Assembly: GCA_964535735.1 (NCBI GenBank)
Contig: CAZHTM010000049.1
Coordinates: forward strand, 1-14,715
DNA from: J089 sp964535735
GTDB taxonomy: Bacteria > Fidelibacterota > Marinisomatia > Marinisomatales > J089
Length of the DNA: 14,715 nt
Reading direction: 5' to 3'
The position numbers and the translations under genes were made by a program. A model generated the notes under the pieces. That model worked only from the letters and a program-made list of their open reading frames with translations, searched no databases and was not told where the DNA came from. Position 1 is the first letter of the stretch; each line of letters begins with the position of its first letter. Shown one piece after another: positions 6,520 through 14,205 of this stretch.

Positions 6520-7589
6520 AAATTAACACGGACCTGGTTCGGCGGTTACCCAAAGTTGAATTGCATTGTCATCTGGACGGAAGTCTCCGACCAACCACTA
6601 TGCTGGACATTGCCGCAAAGGAAAAAGTAGAACTTCCTGCTTCCAATCCCGAGGATTTACACCGACTTCTGGCGATTGGGAAACATCGTGGATCGCTGGA
6701 GGATTATATTCGCCGGTTTGATATCACTCTGAGCGTCCTGCAATCTCCAACCTCCCTGGAAAGGGCAGCTTATGAATTGATTGAAGACGTTGCCAAAGAA
6801 AATGTCCGTTACATCGAAATCCGGTATTCCCCAATTCTCCATACTCAGCGTGATATGACACCAGAAGAATCGATAGATGCCGTGAAAGCGGGATTGAAAC
6901 GTGGAGAAAAGGATTTTGGCGTCTTATCCGGGATTATCGTATGTGGAATCCGGAACATTTCGCCCGAAGTTTCGCTAAAGCTGGCGGACCTCACATTGCG
7001 ATATAAAAACAAAGGAGTAGTGGGATTTGATTTGGCGGGAGCTGAAGAGAACTTTCCGGCTAAACATCACCGGGAGGCGTTTTACCTCATCCTGAATAAT
7101 AACATCAATGCTACGATTCATGCAGGTGAAGCGTTTGGTCCCGCGTCTATCCACCAGGCCCTGCATTACTGCGGCGCTCACCGCATTGGTCACGGAACCC
7201 GCCTGAAAGAAGACCGGGATTTATTAAACTACGTTAACGATCACCGGATTCCATTGGAAATCTGCCTTACCTCCAATTGGCACACTCGATCGGTTCGGTC
7301 CCTTCGGTATCATCCCATGCGGGAATATTTTCAGATTGGGATTCGGGTGACATTAAATACGGATAATCGGCTCATTTCAGATACTACACTCACGCAGGAA
7401 TTCATGGTGGCCAACAAATTATTCGGATTTGGTCTAAAGGAGTTCAGATCCGTTACCATCAATGCCGCCAAAAGCGCTTTTCTTCCCCATCAAAGCCGCA
7501 AAAAACTCACGCGGCAGATTGCGGAAGAGTTGGAGCAAGAATTCGGACTGATGCCGGAGTATATTGCTCGGGACGAGCCCGAATCCTAA
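6516..7589 (+). CDS. add: Adenosine deaminase
   Basis: Zinc hydrolase converting adenosine and deoxyadenosine to the inosine forms in purine salvage; cytoplasmic, 357 residues, normal family length. Metal and catalytic residues are visible: HxH in ELHCHLDGSLRP (H17, H19), GFDLAGAE (170-177), HAGE (H202, E205), RIGHGTRL (H226) and TLNTDNRLIS with the zinc ligand D283. The next residue is Asn where mammalian enzymes have Asp (TDDP); I recall the TDNRL form from other bacterial members, so activity is expected. Start: TTG 6516, preceded by GAGGAGG at 7 nt and overlapping the transporter stop. The frame is open upstream to 6414, but that part is only the transporter read out of frame. It converges on the PorZ-like gene with a 3-nt gap and no clear terminator. 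Confidence 0.93.
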   Translation: MKINTDLVRRLPKVELHCHLDGSLRPTTMLDIAAKEKVELPASNPEDLHRLLAIGKHRGSLEDYIRRFDITLSVLQSPTSLERAAYELIEDVAKENVRYIEIRYSPILHTQRDMTPEESIDAVKAGLKRGEKDFGVLSGIIVCGIRNISPEVSLKLADLTLRYKNKGVVGFDLAGAEENFPAKHHREAFYLILNNNINATIHAGEAFGPASIHQALHYCGAHRIGHGTRLKEDRDLLNYVNDHRIPLEICLTSNWHTRSVRSLRYHPMREYFQIGIRVTLNTDNRLISDTTLTQEFMVANKLFGFGLKEFRSVTINAAKSAFLPHQSRKKLTRQIAEELEQEFGLMPEYIARDEPES

Positions 7590-7592
7590 ACG

Positions 7593-9956
7593 CTAATTGC
7601 GAATCACGGCAATTTTCTGAACATTTCGATGGCCATCTGGCGTATACAGGGCCACTAAATAAACGCCAGTTTCCACCCAATTTCCCGCTTCATTCCGGCC
7701 GTCCCAAAATAGCTGGTCCCCGCCAGTGTTATCATTTGGCGGCGACAAGGTCCGTATAACCTGCCCCGTGAGCGTCATGATCATTGCCGTGGACAGGTCC
7801 GGTAAACGATCGATCACCAGAGGGCGATCAGCTGGTATACGATAGGGACTGGGGAAAATGCGAACTGAAGCGTAGGTCTTGCGTGGATTCGTAAAGGGAA
7901 TCTTCAGAACATTCAATCCCCGTTTGCTGGTGATATAGGCTAATCCCCTGTCGGAATCAAAGGCAATATCCGTGACTTCATTGGAGAGGAGCGGAGTGGT
8001 TTCTTGTGTAATTCCTTCCACCACCAGGTCCGGATTCTGATCCGGCCAATAGGTGGTGTTTGCCAACAAAACATAGATTCCGTCGCTGGGTGAAACCGTC
8101 CACACATTCTCCCGGCTGTCCAGCCGAATTTTGGCTCCATCGCCATAGGAAATATTGGGAAAATAGGTGAACGCTCCACCACGCAATACGGGATTATTGG
8201 GATTATATTGCAATTCCAGATAATTCAATCCTCGAGGGGTGAGGTAGTACAGCCGATTTTCAGATGTAATCCCCAAAGACCAAATAGTATCATCGATTAA
8301 GCCGTCTATTTTTATCCAATTATATGAATCAGGATGAGCCGGAGATCCGGAATATCGAAGAACGTATAGCCCCGAACGGGTAAATTCATCGCCTTCTCGG
8401 AACGATCCCACCCAAACACGATCCCAGGCATCAAATCCTAACGTTACCGGAGTGAGTGGTAACAAAAATAAAGAATCGGCATAATATCCGCCCCATTCGC
8501 CCTGGCTATCCCTCACCTGTATTGGTCGCTTATTTTTCGTAGCATAGGTGTCCGCAATCCACAAAGCTTGATTACGATCAAACGCCACATCTTTCACTAC
8601 CATATAGGGATTAGAATTAGTGGCGGTGGTATAGTAATCCAAATGGCTAGTATCAATAAGTGTAAAAGCCTCCGGATGGTCAATATCCAATATGATTACA
8701 CCACCTCCATGCCGAATGGGCTCGGGATAGGTTCCTCGTATAGCACAATACAAAAGGCCATCCGGCCCTTCCTCCAAATCGGCCACAAAACCGCCAAAAT
8801 CCACGGGGATCGAATCCGCAAGATAAAATCTATAGTCGCCTTCAGAATGGAGGACCACGCGATCATCGGTGGACTCCACTATATTCCGCCAGCCTTCCGA
8901 TTCCCGAACGGCTAACCCTTTGCTTGAGGCAACCACGACCCGACCATCTGACATTACCGTTGCGGCGGTTAAACCATTCGTAACGGGCGCATTGGGGATT
9001 TTCCAGGTCAAGGCACGCCGGGCCGTATCGATCAGGGCTAAGCCGTGGATAGAACCGGCCACCCACCCGACGACCGAATCCCAGGTCAGAGCCGTTAGTA
9101 CATTTCGAGGCACCGGCATGGAAAACCGGGTCTGTTCATTTTTTCTTTCGATCAATTCTGAGGGCGTTAGATACAACAGCCGGTCCGCTTCTAGCGGTAA
9201 AAAATCAATAACCGATCCGGGGGCATGATCGTCGATCATGGACAGAATTCCGGTCCGGGTATCCACAGAAAACACATCATAACCGATTTGAAACAGGAGA
9301 ATATCATCCAATGTTCGTACCCGTAAAACCTGTTCTGTTATTTCAGGAAACGGACGGGTCCAGGCATCGGGGTTTTTCAGATTTCCGGTGAGCATATCCG
9401 CCTGCCATAATCCCTGATTAGTCCCCACATAAACCACCGAGCCAAACAGGGCAACCCCGGTGATGGTTTGAATCCCGGCGGGCCAGTTTTTGTAAACATC
9501 CCGGTACTGGTAACGTCCTCCCTGCTTATCGAACTGAATCAAACCCATGTCCTGATTTTGTTGAAACACAACAAACACCATTGAATCGTTGATGGCAAAG
9601 TCTCGAATCTCCGTGAGATCAAGATCCAAAGAGATGCTGTTCAGTGGCTGATCAAGATCCAATCGATCAATGGATCCATCCGGACTGGCGCCACCGACCC
9701 AAATCCCACCTCCACTGTCAATGGCCACAGTCATGAGATCGGTTGTGGACAGACCATCGAGATTGGTTAAGGTTACAAACTCATCCTGATTGAAGTTATA
9801 AAGCAAAAGCCCTCCATCGGTGGCACAGTACACGGAACCATTCCATGCCTGTAACGACCTGATGTTCAGTGGGCTAGTAATCGACTGCCAATCTCCTATT
9901 CGTGATTGGGCCATCATCAGGGAACTTATCAGGATCAGAAACTTCAGATATTTCAT
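7593..9956 (-). CDS. PorZ-like secreted beta-propeller protein with type IX secretion C-terminal domain
   Basis: Exported protein of 787 residues. A signal peptide (MKYLKFLILISSLMMA) is probably cleaved before Q17. Next comes a two-component-regulator-type propeller: repeated units like GSVYCATDGGLLLYN, GGIWVGGA, VYVGTNQGLW, VVVASSKGLAV, LWIADTYA and RVWVGSF run over most of the chain. The start (WQSITSPLNIRSL then propeller) resembles PorZ, a cell-surface part of the type IX secretion attachment complex. The last ~89 residues (699-787) form a FlgD/Ig-like T9SS-A domain: FPSPYR, GQVIRTL, FWDGRNEAGNWVETGVYLVAL, ending VQKIAVIRN. Start ATG 9956 is chosen for the signal peptide; the frame is open to 10055, but that part overlaps the upstream gene. 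It begins 1 nt after the M50 protease stop, so the two are probably co-translated. An ordinary T9SS propeller cargo protein is the alternative. Confidence 0.85.
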   Translation of the reverse strand: MKYLKFLILISSLMMAQSRIGDWQSITSPLNIRSLQAWNGSVYCATDGGLLLYNFNQDEFVTLTNLDGLSTTDLMTVAIDSGGGIWVGGASPDGSIDRLDLDQPLNSISLDLDLTEIRDFAINDSMVFVVFQQNQDMGLIQFDKQGGRYQYRDVYKNWPAGIQTITGVALFGSVVYVGTNQGLWQADMLTGNLKNPDAWTRPFPEITEQVLRVRTLDDILLFQIGYDVFSVDTRTGILSMIDDHAPGSVIDFLPLEADRLLYLTPSELIERKNEQTRFSMPVPRNVLTALTWDSVVGWVAGSIHGLALIDTARRALTWKIPNAPVTNGLTAATVMSDGRVVVASSKGLAVRESEGWRNIVESTDDRVVLHSEGDYRFYLADSIPVDFGGFVADLEEGPDGLLYCAIRGTYPEPIRHGGGVIILDIDHPEAFTLIDTSHLDYYTTATNSNPYMVVKDVAFDRNQALWIADTYATKNKRPIQVRDSQGEWGGYYADSLFLLPLTPVTLGFDAWDRVWVGSFREGDEFTRSGLYVLRYSGSPAHPDSYNWIKIDGLIDDTIWSLGITSENRLYYLTPRGLNYLELQYNPNNPVLRGGAFTYFPNISYGDGAKIRLDSRENVWTVSPSDGIYVLLANTTYWPDQNPDLVVEGITQETTPLLSNEVTDIAFDSDRGLAYITSKRGLNVLKIPFTNPRKTYASVRIFPSPYRIPADRPLVIDRLPDLSTAMIMTLTGQVIRTLSPPNDNTGGDQLFWDGRNEAGNWVETGVYLVALYTPDGHRNVQKIAVIRN

Positions 9957-9957
9957 T

Positions 9958-11025
9958 TTATCCAGGAAATGGGGCTGGAATAAAGCACAGAATAAAAATT
10001 GCCAGACAAATGAACCCAATTTTTCGATCACGGGGATCAAGAGCTGCGTCAACATCCATTACGGGCGGATGATCCGGAGTGCGCATCAAGAGCAGAATCA
10101 ATACGCCCCACACCAGCCAATTCAAGGAAAAAAAGCTGAGCGGCAGCAACGCAAAAAGGGCTAATCGTGCGACCTGGCCATATTTCCGACCCAACATGGC
10201 ATACGCAATGTGGCCTCCATCCAACTGGCCGATAGGTAAAAGATTGAGCATGGTGACCAATAAACCGATCCATCCCGCAAACGCAATGGGATGTAGCATG
10301 ATATCCTGTTGATCTGTCAAACCTGGGAAAATGGCCGCCGTCATCAATTTCATTAACAAGGAGTCCCCCAGTTGAATTCCCTCACCTAAGTTGGATACCG
10401 ATACAACTGTAGACAGGGATAGCCCAATCATGAGCGCCGGTACGGCCACCAGGAATCCCGCAATGGGCCCGGCAGCCCCGATTTGCAAGAGCGCGGACTT
10501 CCGGTAAATAGGCGATTTAATTTTGATAAACGCTCCAAATGTGCCTATAAATGTGGGGGCAGGGATAAAATAGGGTAAGGTTGCGTCTACATGATGTTTG
10601 CGGGCAAAATAATAGTGTCCGAACTCGTGAGTTCCCAGAATTAATAACAGAGTTACAGAGAAGGGAATGCCTTTCATTAATCCCAATGGATTAGTAAAAA
10701 CATTGACACCCTCCATGAGCGCCCCGGCAACCAGAGTCGTTAAAATAGTGAGTAAAAAAAGTGTTAAATGAAGCGGTGGAATTTTGGGAAGCCGAAGAAC
10801 AATAGGTTCATCACCGGGAGAGACTCGTAGATAAAGTTCTCCATTTTGCCCAGTCACCGTAATGCTCGCAGATTCCCTCCGGGTCAACAATTTAATTCGC
10901 TCAACCGCATCAGTCACTAATGGCTTCCCTACCGCGATCCAATCCGTGCCATTGGACCCGATCTGTCGCGGAAGGAATACATCATCCAGAGAGGACAATA
11001 GTGTTTTAAATTCCTGTTCAGTCAT
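9958..11025 (-). CDS. Site-2-type intramembrane metalloprotease, peptidase family M50 (EGY-like)
   Basis: Membrane zinc protease that cuts substrates within or next to the bilayer. It has 355 residues. An N-terminal soluble domain of about 83 residues is followed by several membrane helices. The zinc motif HEFGH (133-137) is followed by a region close to plant and bacterial EGY proteins (LPYFIPAPTFIGTFGAFIKIKSPI, then AAGPIAGF). The second metal motif is NLLPIGQLDGGH (261-272), supplying D269. No PDZ domain is visible, so it is not an RseP orthologue. The start ATG 11025 has only a distant AAAAGG upstream. The stop is 1 nt before the PorZ-like gene, which makes an operon. Substrates are unknown; anti-sigma processing is a possibility but nothing here shows it. 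Confidence 0.92.
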   Translation of the reverse strand: MTEQEFKTLLSSLDDVFLPRQIGSNGTDWIAVGKPLVTDAVERIKLLTRRESASITVTGQNGELYLRVSPGDEPIVLRLPKIPPLHLTLFLLTILTTLVAGALMEGVNVFTNPLGLMKGIPFSVTLLLILGTHEFGHYYFARKHHVDATLPYFIPAPTFIGTFGAFIKIKSPIYRKSALLQIGAAGPIAGFLVAVPALMIGLSLSTVVSVSNLGEGIQLGDSLLMKLMTAAIFPGLTDQQDIMLHPIAFAGWIGLLVTMLNLLPIGQLDGGHIAYAMLGRKYGQVARLALFALLPLSFFSLNWLVWGVLILLLMRTPDHPPVMDVDAALDPRDRKIGFICLAIFILCFIPAPFPG

Positions 11026-11127
11026 AGAAATAATCTACCTTTTACCATTCTGCCTTCCAAAGGTTTCACACCTTATTGGGGTTGAGAAATCTTAAGGCAT
11101 TTTTCATGATCCCCATTAATTTCAGTT
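11026..11127. other. Divergent intergenic region between the M50 protease and the small exported protein gene
   Basis: About 100 nt that must carry promoters in both directions. I see no convincing -35/-10 pair on either strand and no operator-like repeat. A short plus-strand frame starting at 11076 crosses it but looks like noise. Confidence 0.4.
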
Positions 11128-11529
11128 ATGGTTCCTCGAAGCATTTTTCTTATCCTCTTGCACGCAAGTTTATGGTGCCAGTTCCCCAACGACCCACTTC
11201 CGGTGGATATTCGACAACGTGTGATAGACGACCGACAAATCATGGTGATTGTAGATATTCGAAACGAAACCGGTAAAATCATCACTAGACTGGACGGCTT
11301 TCTATATGCTTCTACGCTCTCTGGCAAGGCAGAACCGGAACGTCACTTGATCTTGATAGCGCCGTATGAATCCCTGAGTTCTGGATATTCCCGAACCGAA
11401 AGCACATTTTATCCCTTAGATCCTCTCGATCCATGGGATTTCACATTTCAAATAAGTCATATTGAATTTCGTGGGGACCCGAAAGTGTATACGTATCATC
11501 CAAAAGTGGGATTTATTCGTATCGAATAA
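11128..11529 (+). CDS. Small exported protein of unknown function
   Basis: A 133-residue protein I do not recognise. The N-terminus (MVPRSIFLILLHASLWCQ) reads as a signal peptide, probably cleaved around residues 17-18; Cys17 does not sit in a normal lipobox. The mature part has alternating hydrophobic strands: IMVIVDIRNETGKIITRLDGFLYAS, RHLILIAPYESLSSGY, WDFTFQISHIEFRGDP and VYTYHPKVGFIRIE. This suggests a small beta-sandwich domain; the NETGK...LDGFLY segment recalls FxLYD-like domains, but weakly. No good ribosome binding site precedes ATG 11128. It stands alone on the plus strand, divergent from the M50 gene and convergent with the next gene at 4 nt. The protein-like composition and signal peptide support a real gene. 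Confidence 0.7.
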   Translation: MVPRSIFLILLHASLWCQFPNDPLPVDIRQRVIDDRQIMVIVDIRNETGKIITRLDGFLYASTLSGKAEPERHLILIAPYESLSSGYSRTESTFYPLDPLDPWDFTFQISHIEFRGDPKVYTYHPKVGFIRIE

Positions 11530-11533
11530 TCCC
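11508..11533. terminator. Hairpin at a convergent gene junction, possible bidirectional terminator
   Basis: GGGATTTATTCG (11508-11519), a TAT loop and CGAATAATCCC (11523-11533) form an 11-bp stem with one bulged T. It covers the plus-strand stop and abuts the minus-strand stop. The minus side is followed by a short TTTT, while the plus side has no T tract. It is a plausible shared transcription end point for the two convergent genes, though weaker than a canonical terminator. Confidence 0.45.
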
Positions 11534-12046
11534 TCAAGGAAAGCGGGTCGGGTCCATCCGCTCCTGTTTTTGCTTCAGTAATTCCGCATTTCCCTCTAGC
11601 TGCAACTGGTATTGCAACTCATTGATCCAATGTCGGCTTTGTTTCACAAATTCATCAATCAGGGGTAACGGCACACGCCGGGCATACATGTTTGCCACAA
11701 CAATTGCGGTTGGAACAGGCAAATATGAGTTAAATGGGTCTGTATAAAATTCATCCAGAGATCGCACCAATTCACGGGTTGTGAGATAATCCACCGTTTC
11801 TCCATAGAGACTATCCGCCAATACTGACTGAGCGGCCCAGGTCTTCAGATAATAGTAAAGACGACCGTCCAATACTCCGTTGATATAGGCCGACTTTACA
11901 ATCGTCTCCAGTTCGGGATTGTAATCCACCAGTTTGGATACTCGATTCCAATCGCCGCCATCCCAGAATAGCCGGTTAACGTGCTGGCCGACGATGGGCT
12001 GAATCCACAGAACCACCGCCAGAATGATCCATTGATGCTTATTCAT
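11534..12046 (-). CDS. Small exported protein of unknown function, coupled to oligopeptidase B
   Basis: A 170-residue protein with an N-terminal signal peptide (MNKHQWIILAVVLWIQPIVG, likely cleaved before Q21). The mature chain looks mostly helical, with recognisable segments IVKSAYINGVLDGRLYYYL and LVRSLDEFYTDPFNSYLPVPTAIVVANMYAR. Together these faintly recall Rap1a/Tai-type small helical proteins, but not enough to name it. It has no cysteines. I chose ATG 12046, which overlaps the stop of the peptidase gene as ATGAATAA; a TTG three codons upstream (12055) is possible but lacks a ribosome binding site. The overlap suggests translational coupling and perhaps a shared periplasmic role with the peptidase. 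Function unknown. Confidence 0.75.
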   Translation of the reverse strand: MNKHQWIILAVVLWIQPIVGQHVNRLFWDGGDWNRVSKLVDYNPELETIVKSAYINGVLDGRLYYYLKTWAAQSVLADSLYGETVDYLTTRELVRSLDEFYTDPFNSYLPVPTAIVVANMYARRVPLPLIDEFVKQSRHWINELQYQLQLEGNAELLKQKQERMDPTRFP

Positions 12047-14165
12047 GGATGCCAAGTTGATTCAAAACGAACGCATAACGAAATGCCACTTCCTTTAAGT
12101 AATCGTATCGACCGGAAGCGCCCATGTGTCCCGCACCCATATTGGTTTTTAATAACAACAAATTATTATCGGTTTTCAATTCCCTTAACTTAGCAACGAA
12201 TTTAGCCGGTTCCCAATACCCTACGCGGGGATCATTTAACCCGGCGGTTATTAACATATTCGGATAATCCTGAGCCTTCACATTGTCATATGGAGAATAG
12301 GTAATCATATAGTCGTAATAAGTTTTATCCTTGGGATTTCCCCATTCATCGAATTCGATCACAGTAAGGGGAATAGTCTCGTCCAACATGGTATTCACCA
12401 CATCAACGAAAGGGACATCTGCCACAACCACGTGAAACAGGTCGGGACGCATATTGGTCACCGCTCCCATCAGAAGTCCCCCGGCGCTCCCTCCGGCAAT
12501 CACCAGATGCTCCCGGTCGGTCATTCCTTCTTTAATCAAAAACTCCGCCGCATCGATAAAATCGTTAAATGTATTTTTCTTATGAAGCCATTTTCCGTCT
12601 TCATACCACGCCCTCCCGAGGAAGCCGCCTCCGCGAATATGGGCAATCACGTAAATAAAGCCTCGGTCAATGAGACTAAATCGACTGGACGAAAAATAGG
12701 GATCGATTGTTGATCCATAAGATCCGTACCCATAGAGATAGATCGGGGTCGAAGAATCGATCTTCAGATCTTTGCGATAAACCATCGATAGGGGGATTTG
12801 GGCGCCATCCCGGGCCGTGGCCCACATCCGGCGGGTTTCATACAGGTTGGGATCATAGCCGCCCAAAATTTCATCTTCCTTTAAAATCGTTTGCTCACCT
12901 GAGTTCAGATCCACCTCTAACACCCGCCGTGGGGTCTTTAACGAACTGAATGAAAAACGTAAGGAAGTGGCTGAATAATCAGGGTTGCTCTGTCCTCCCA
13001 AAGAGTATACCGGTTCATCAAAGGTAATCGTGTATGCAGGAGATTGGTTAAAAGGTAGGACACGGATTTTTTCGGTGCCCCGATCACGAACGAACACAGT
13101 TAAAAAATCGGCAAATTCATCAACGGATTCTAAAAGTACATCCGGATTATGGGGAATAATCGTTTCCCAATGGTCCCGGGATGGATTGGACACCGGGGCT
13201 TTGACCAGTTTAAAATTGATAGCGTCATCGTTAGTGAGGATATAATAACTGCCATCATGATGCGCCAGGGAATATTCTACGCCATGCTTGCGGGGAAGGA
13301 CGACCTCAAACTTTCCATCCGGGTTATTTGCATCCAATTGTCTGTATTCTGTGGTGATCTCGCTCCCTGATACCAAAAATAAATACGTGTGACTCTTGGA
13401 TTTGGTTATATCCAGAAAAAAGCGCTCATCCTGTTCTTCATACACCAGATCATCTGATGCTTGTTTTGTACCAAGACGATGACGATAAACCCTGTAAGGC
13501 CGGTGAGCTGGGTCAAGGGTATTGTAAAACAGAGTCTGATTATCGTTGGCCCACTCCAAAGAATAATATACGCCTCTCAATGTATCGGAGAACAACTCAC
13601 CCGTAACCAGATTCTTAATAAAGACGGTAAAATTTTCATTCCCGGTCTCATCCAAACTGTAGGCCAATAAATTGTGATTAGGACTGACTTTAAACGATCC
13701 AAGCGATAAAAACGCCTTACCCTCCGCCAATTGGTTTTGATCCAGTAATATTTCTTCCGGCGCGTCCAGAGAATTTAATTTTCGGCAATAGATTGGATAT
13801 TGTTTCCCTTCCTCGGTTCGATGATAGTAATAAAACTGGTCAATCTTTACCGGGACGGATAAATCGGTTTCTTTGATCCGGCTTTTCATTTCCTGGTAAA
13901 TTTTTTCCTGCAACCCTACGGTTGATTTCATCATGGCTTCCGTATATGCATTTTCCTTTTCTAAATAATCAATCACATCGGGATTATTCCGGTCGCGAAG
14001 CCAGAAATAGTTATCAATCCGCAGGTCATTATGCACAGTGACATCGTGAGGAATTTTTTTAGCGTGGGGCGGTCGGGGCATGGATACATCCTCCGGATTT
14101 GTGTATTGAGGTCCATAACAATTCACAATAATAATGCTTAGAGCAAGAATGATAAAGTTCTTCAT
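12039..14165 (-). CDS. ptrB: Oligopeptidase B (S9A serine peptidase), exported, possible lipoprotein
   Basis: Prolyl-oligopeptidase-family serine peptidase that cuts short peptides after Lys/Arg. It has 708 residues, normal family length. The N-terminal half is the seven-bladed propeller gate (signature NYFWLRDRNNPDVIDYLEKENAY near the start). The C-terminal alpha/beta-hydrolase domain has GYGSYG, HIRGGG, GGSAGG (nucleophile Ser560), NDPRVGYWEP (Asp645) and GAGHMGASGRYD (His680). IEFDEWGNP (E604, D606) corresponds to the acidic pair that gives Lys/Arg preference in enteric OpB; the second acid is Asp rather than Glu. Unlike the cytosolic enteric enzyme it begins with MKNFIILALSIIIVNC, a lipoprotein-like signal with Asn before Cys16, which is atypical. 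ATG 14165 is chosen over an upstream in-frame TTG at 14186. It lies 40 nt downstream of sufE and overlaps the next gene by 8 nt. Confidence 0.93.
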   Translation of the reverse strand: MKNFIILALSIIIVNCYGPQYTNPEDVSMPRPPHAKKIPHDVTVHNDLRIDNYFWLRDRNNPDVIDYLEKENAYTEAMMKSTVGLQEKIYQEMKSRIKETDLSVPVKIDQFYYYHRTEEGKQYPIYCRKLNSLDAPEEILLDQNQLAEGKAFLSLGSFKVSPNHNLLAYSLDETGNENFTVFIKNLVTGELFSDTLRGVYYSLEWANDNQTLFYNTLDPAHRPYRVYRHRLGTKQASDDLVYEEQDERFFLDITKSKSHTYLFLVSGSEITTEYRQLDANNPDGKFEVVLPRKHGVEYSLAHHDGSYYILTNDDAINFKLVKAPVSNPSRDHWETIIPHNPDVLLESVDEFADFLTVFVRDRGTEKIRVLPFNQSPAYTITFDEPVYSLGGQSNPDYSATSLRFSFSSLKTPRRVLEVDLNSGEQTILKEDEILGGYDPNLYETRRMWATARDGAQIPLSMVYRKDLKIDSSTPIYLYGYGSYGSTIDPYFSSSRFSLIDRGFIYVIAHIRGGGFLGRAWYEDGKWLHKKNTFNDFIDAAEFLIKEGMTDREHLVIAGGSAGGLLMGAVTNMRPDLFHVVVADVPFVDVVNTMLDETIPLTVIEFDEWGNPKDKTYYDYMITYSPYDNVKAQDYPNMLITAGLNDPRVGYWEPAKFVAKLRELKTDNNLLLLKTNMGAGHMGASGRYDYLKEVAFRYAFVLNQLGIHE

Positions 14166-14185
14166 ATAAATCCCGTATATACTCA

Positions 14186-14191
14186 ATTATA
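14186..14191 (-). promoter_or_regulatory. Possible -10 element for the oligopeptidase B gene
   Basis: A perfect TATAAT on the minus strand lies 20 nt before ATG 14165, in the 40-nt gap after sufE. No matching -35 is visible at 16-18 nt (the sequence there is GAGGAG-like) and there is no extended -10 TG. It would imply a very short leader. It may be chance in AT-rich DNA. Confidence 0.25.
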
Positions 14192-14205
14192 AAGGGTTAT
14201 GAATA

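Noticed and set aside
7595..7617. Six-bp hairpin AATTGC/GCAATT followed by TT just after the adenosine deaminase stop
   Set aside because: The stem is short and AT-rich, the loop is 8 nt and the T run is minimal, so it is too weak to call a terminator.
9224..9240. Perfect palindrome CATGATCG-T-CGATCATG
   Set aside because: It lies inside the PorZ-like coding region, where it encodes an ordinary SMIDDHA stretch. No second copy was noticed, so an operator role is unlikely.
9957..10055. N-terminal extension of the PorZ-like protein
   Set aside because: It would bury the signal peptide 33 residues into the protein and overlaps the end of the M50 gene. ATG 9956 gives a clean signal peptide.
11073..11327. 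84-codon minus-strand frame opposite the small exported protein
   Set aside because: Its composition is not protein-like, it has no ribosome binding site and it is antisense to a better gene.
12432..13670. Series of plus-strand frames of 69-93 codons
   Set aside because: They lie antisense to oligopeptidase B, lack ribosome binding sites and show no recognisable features.
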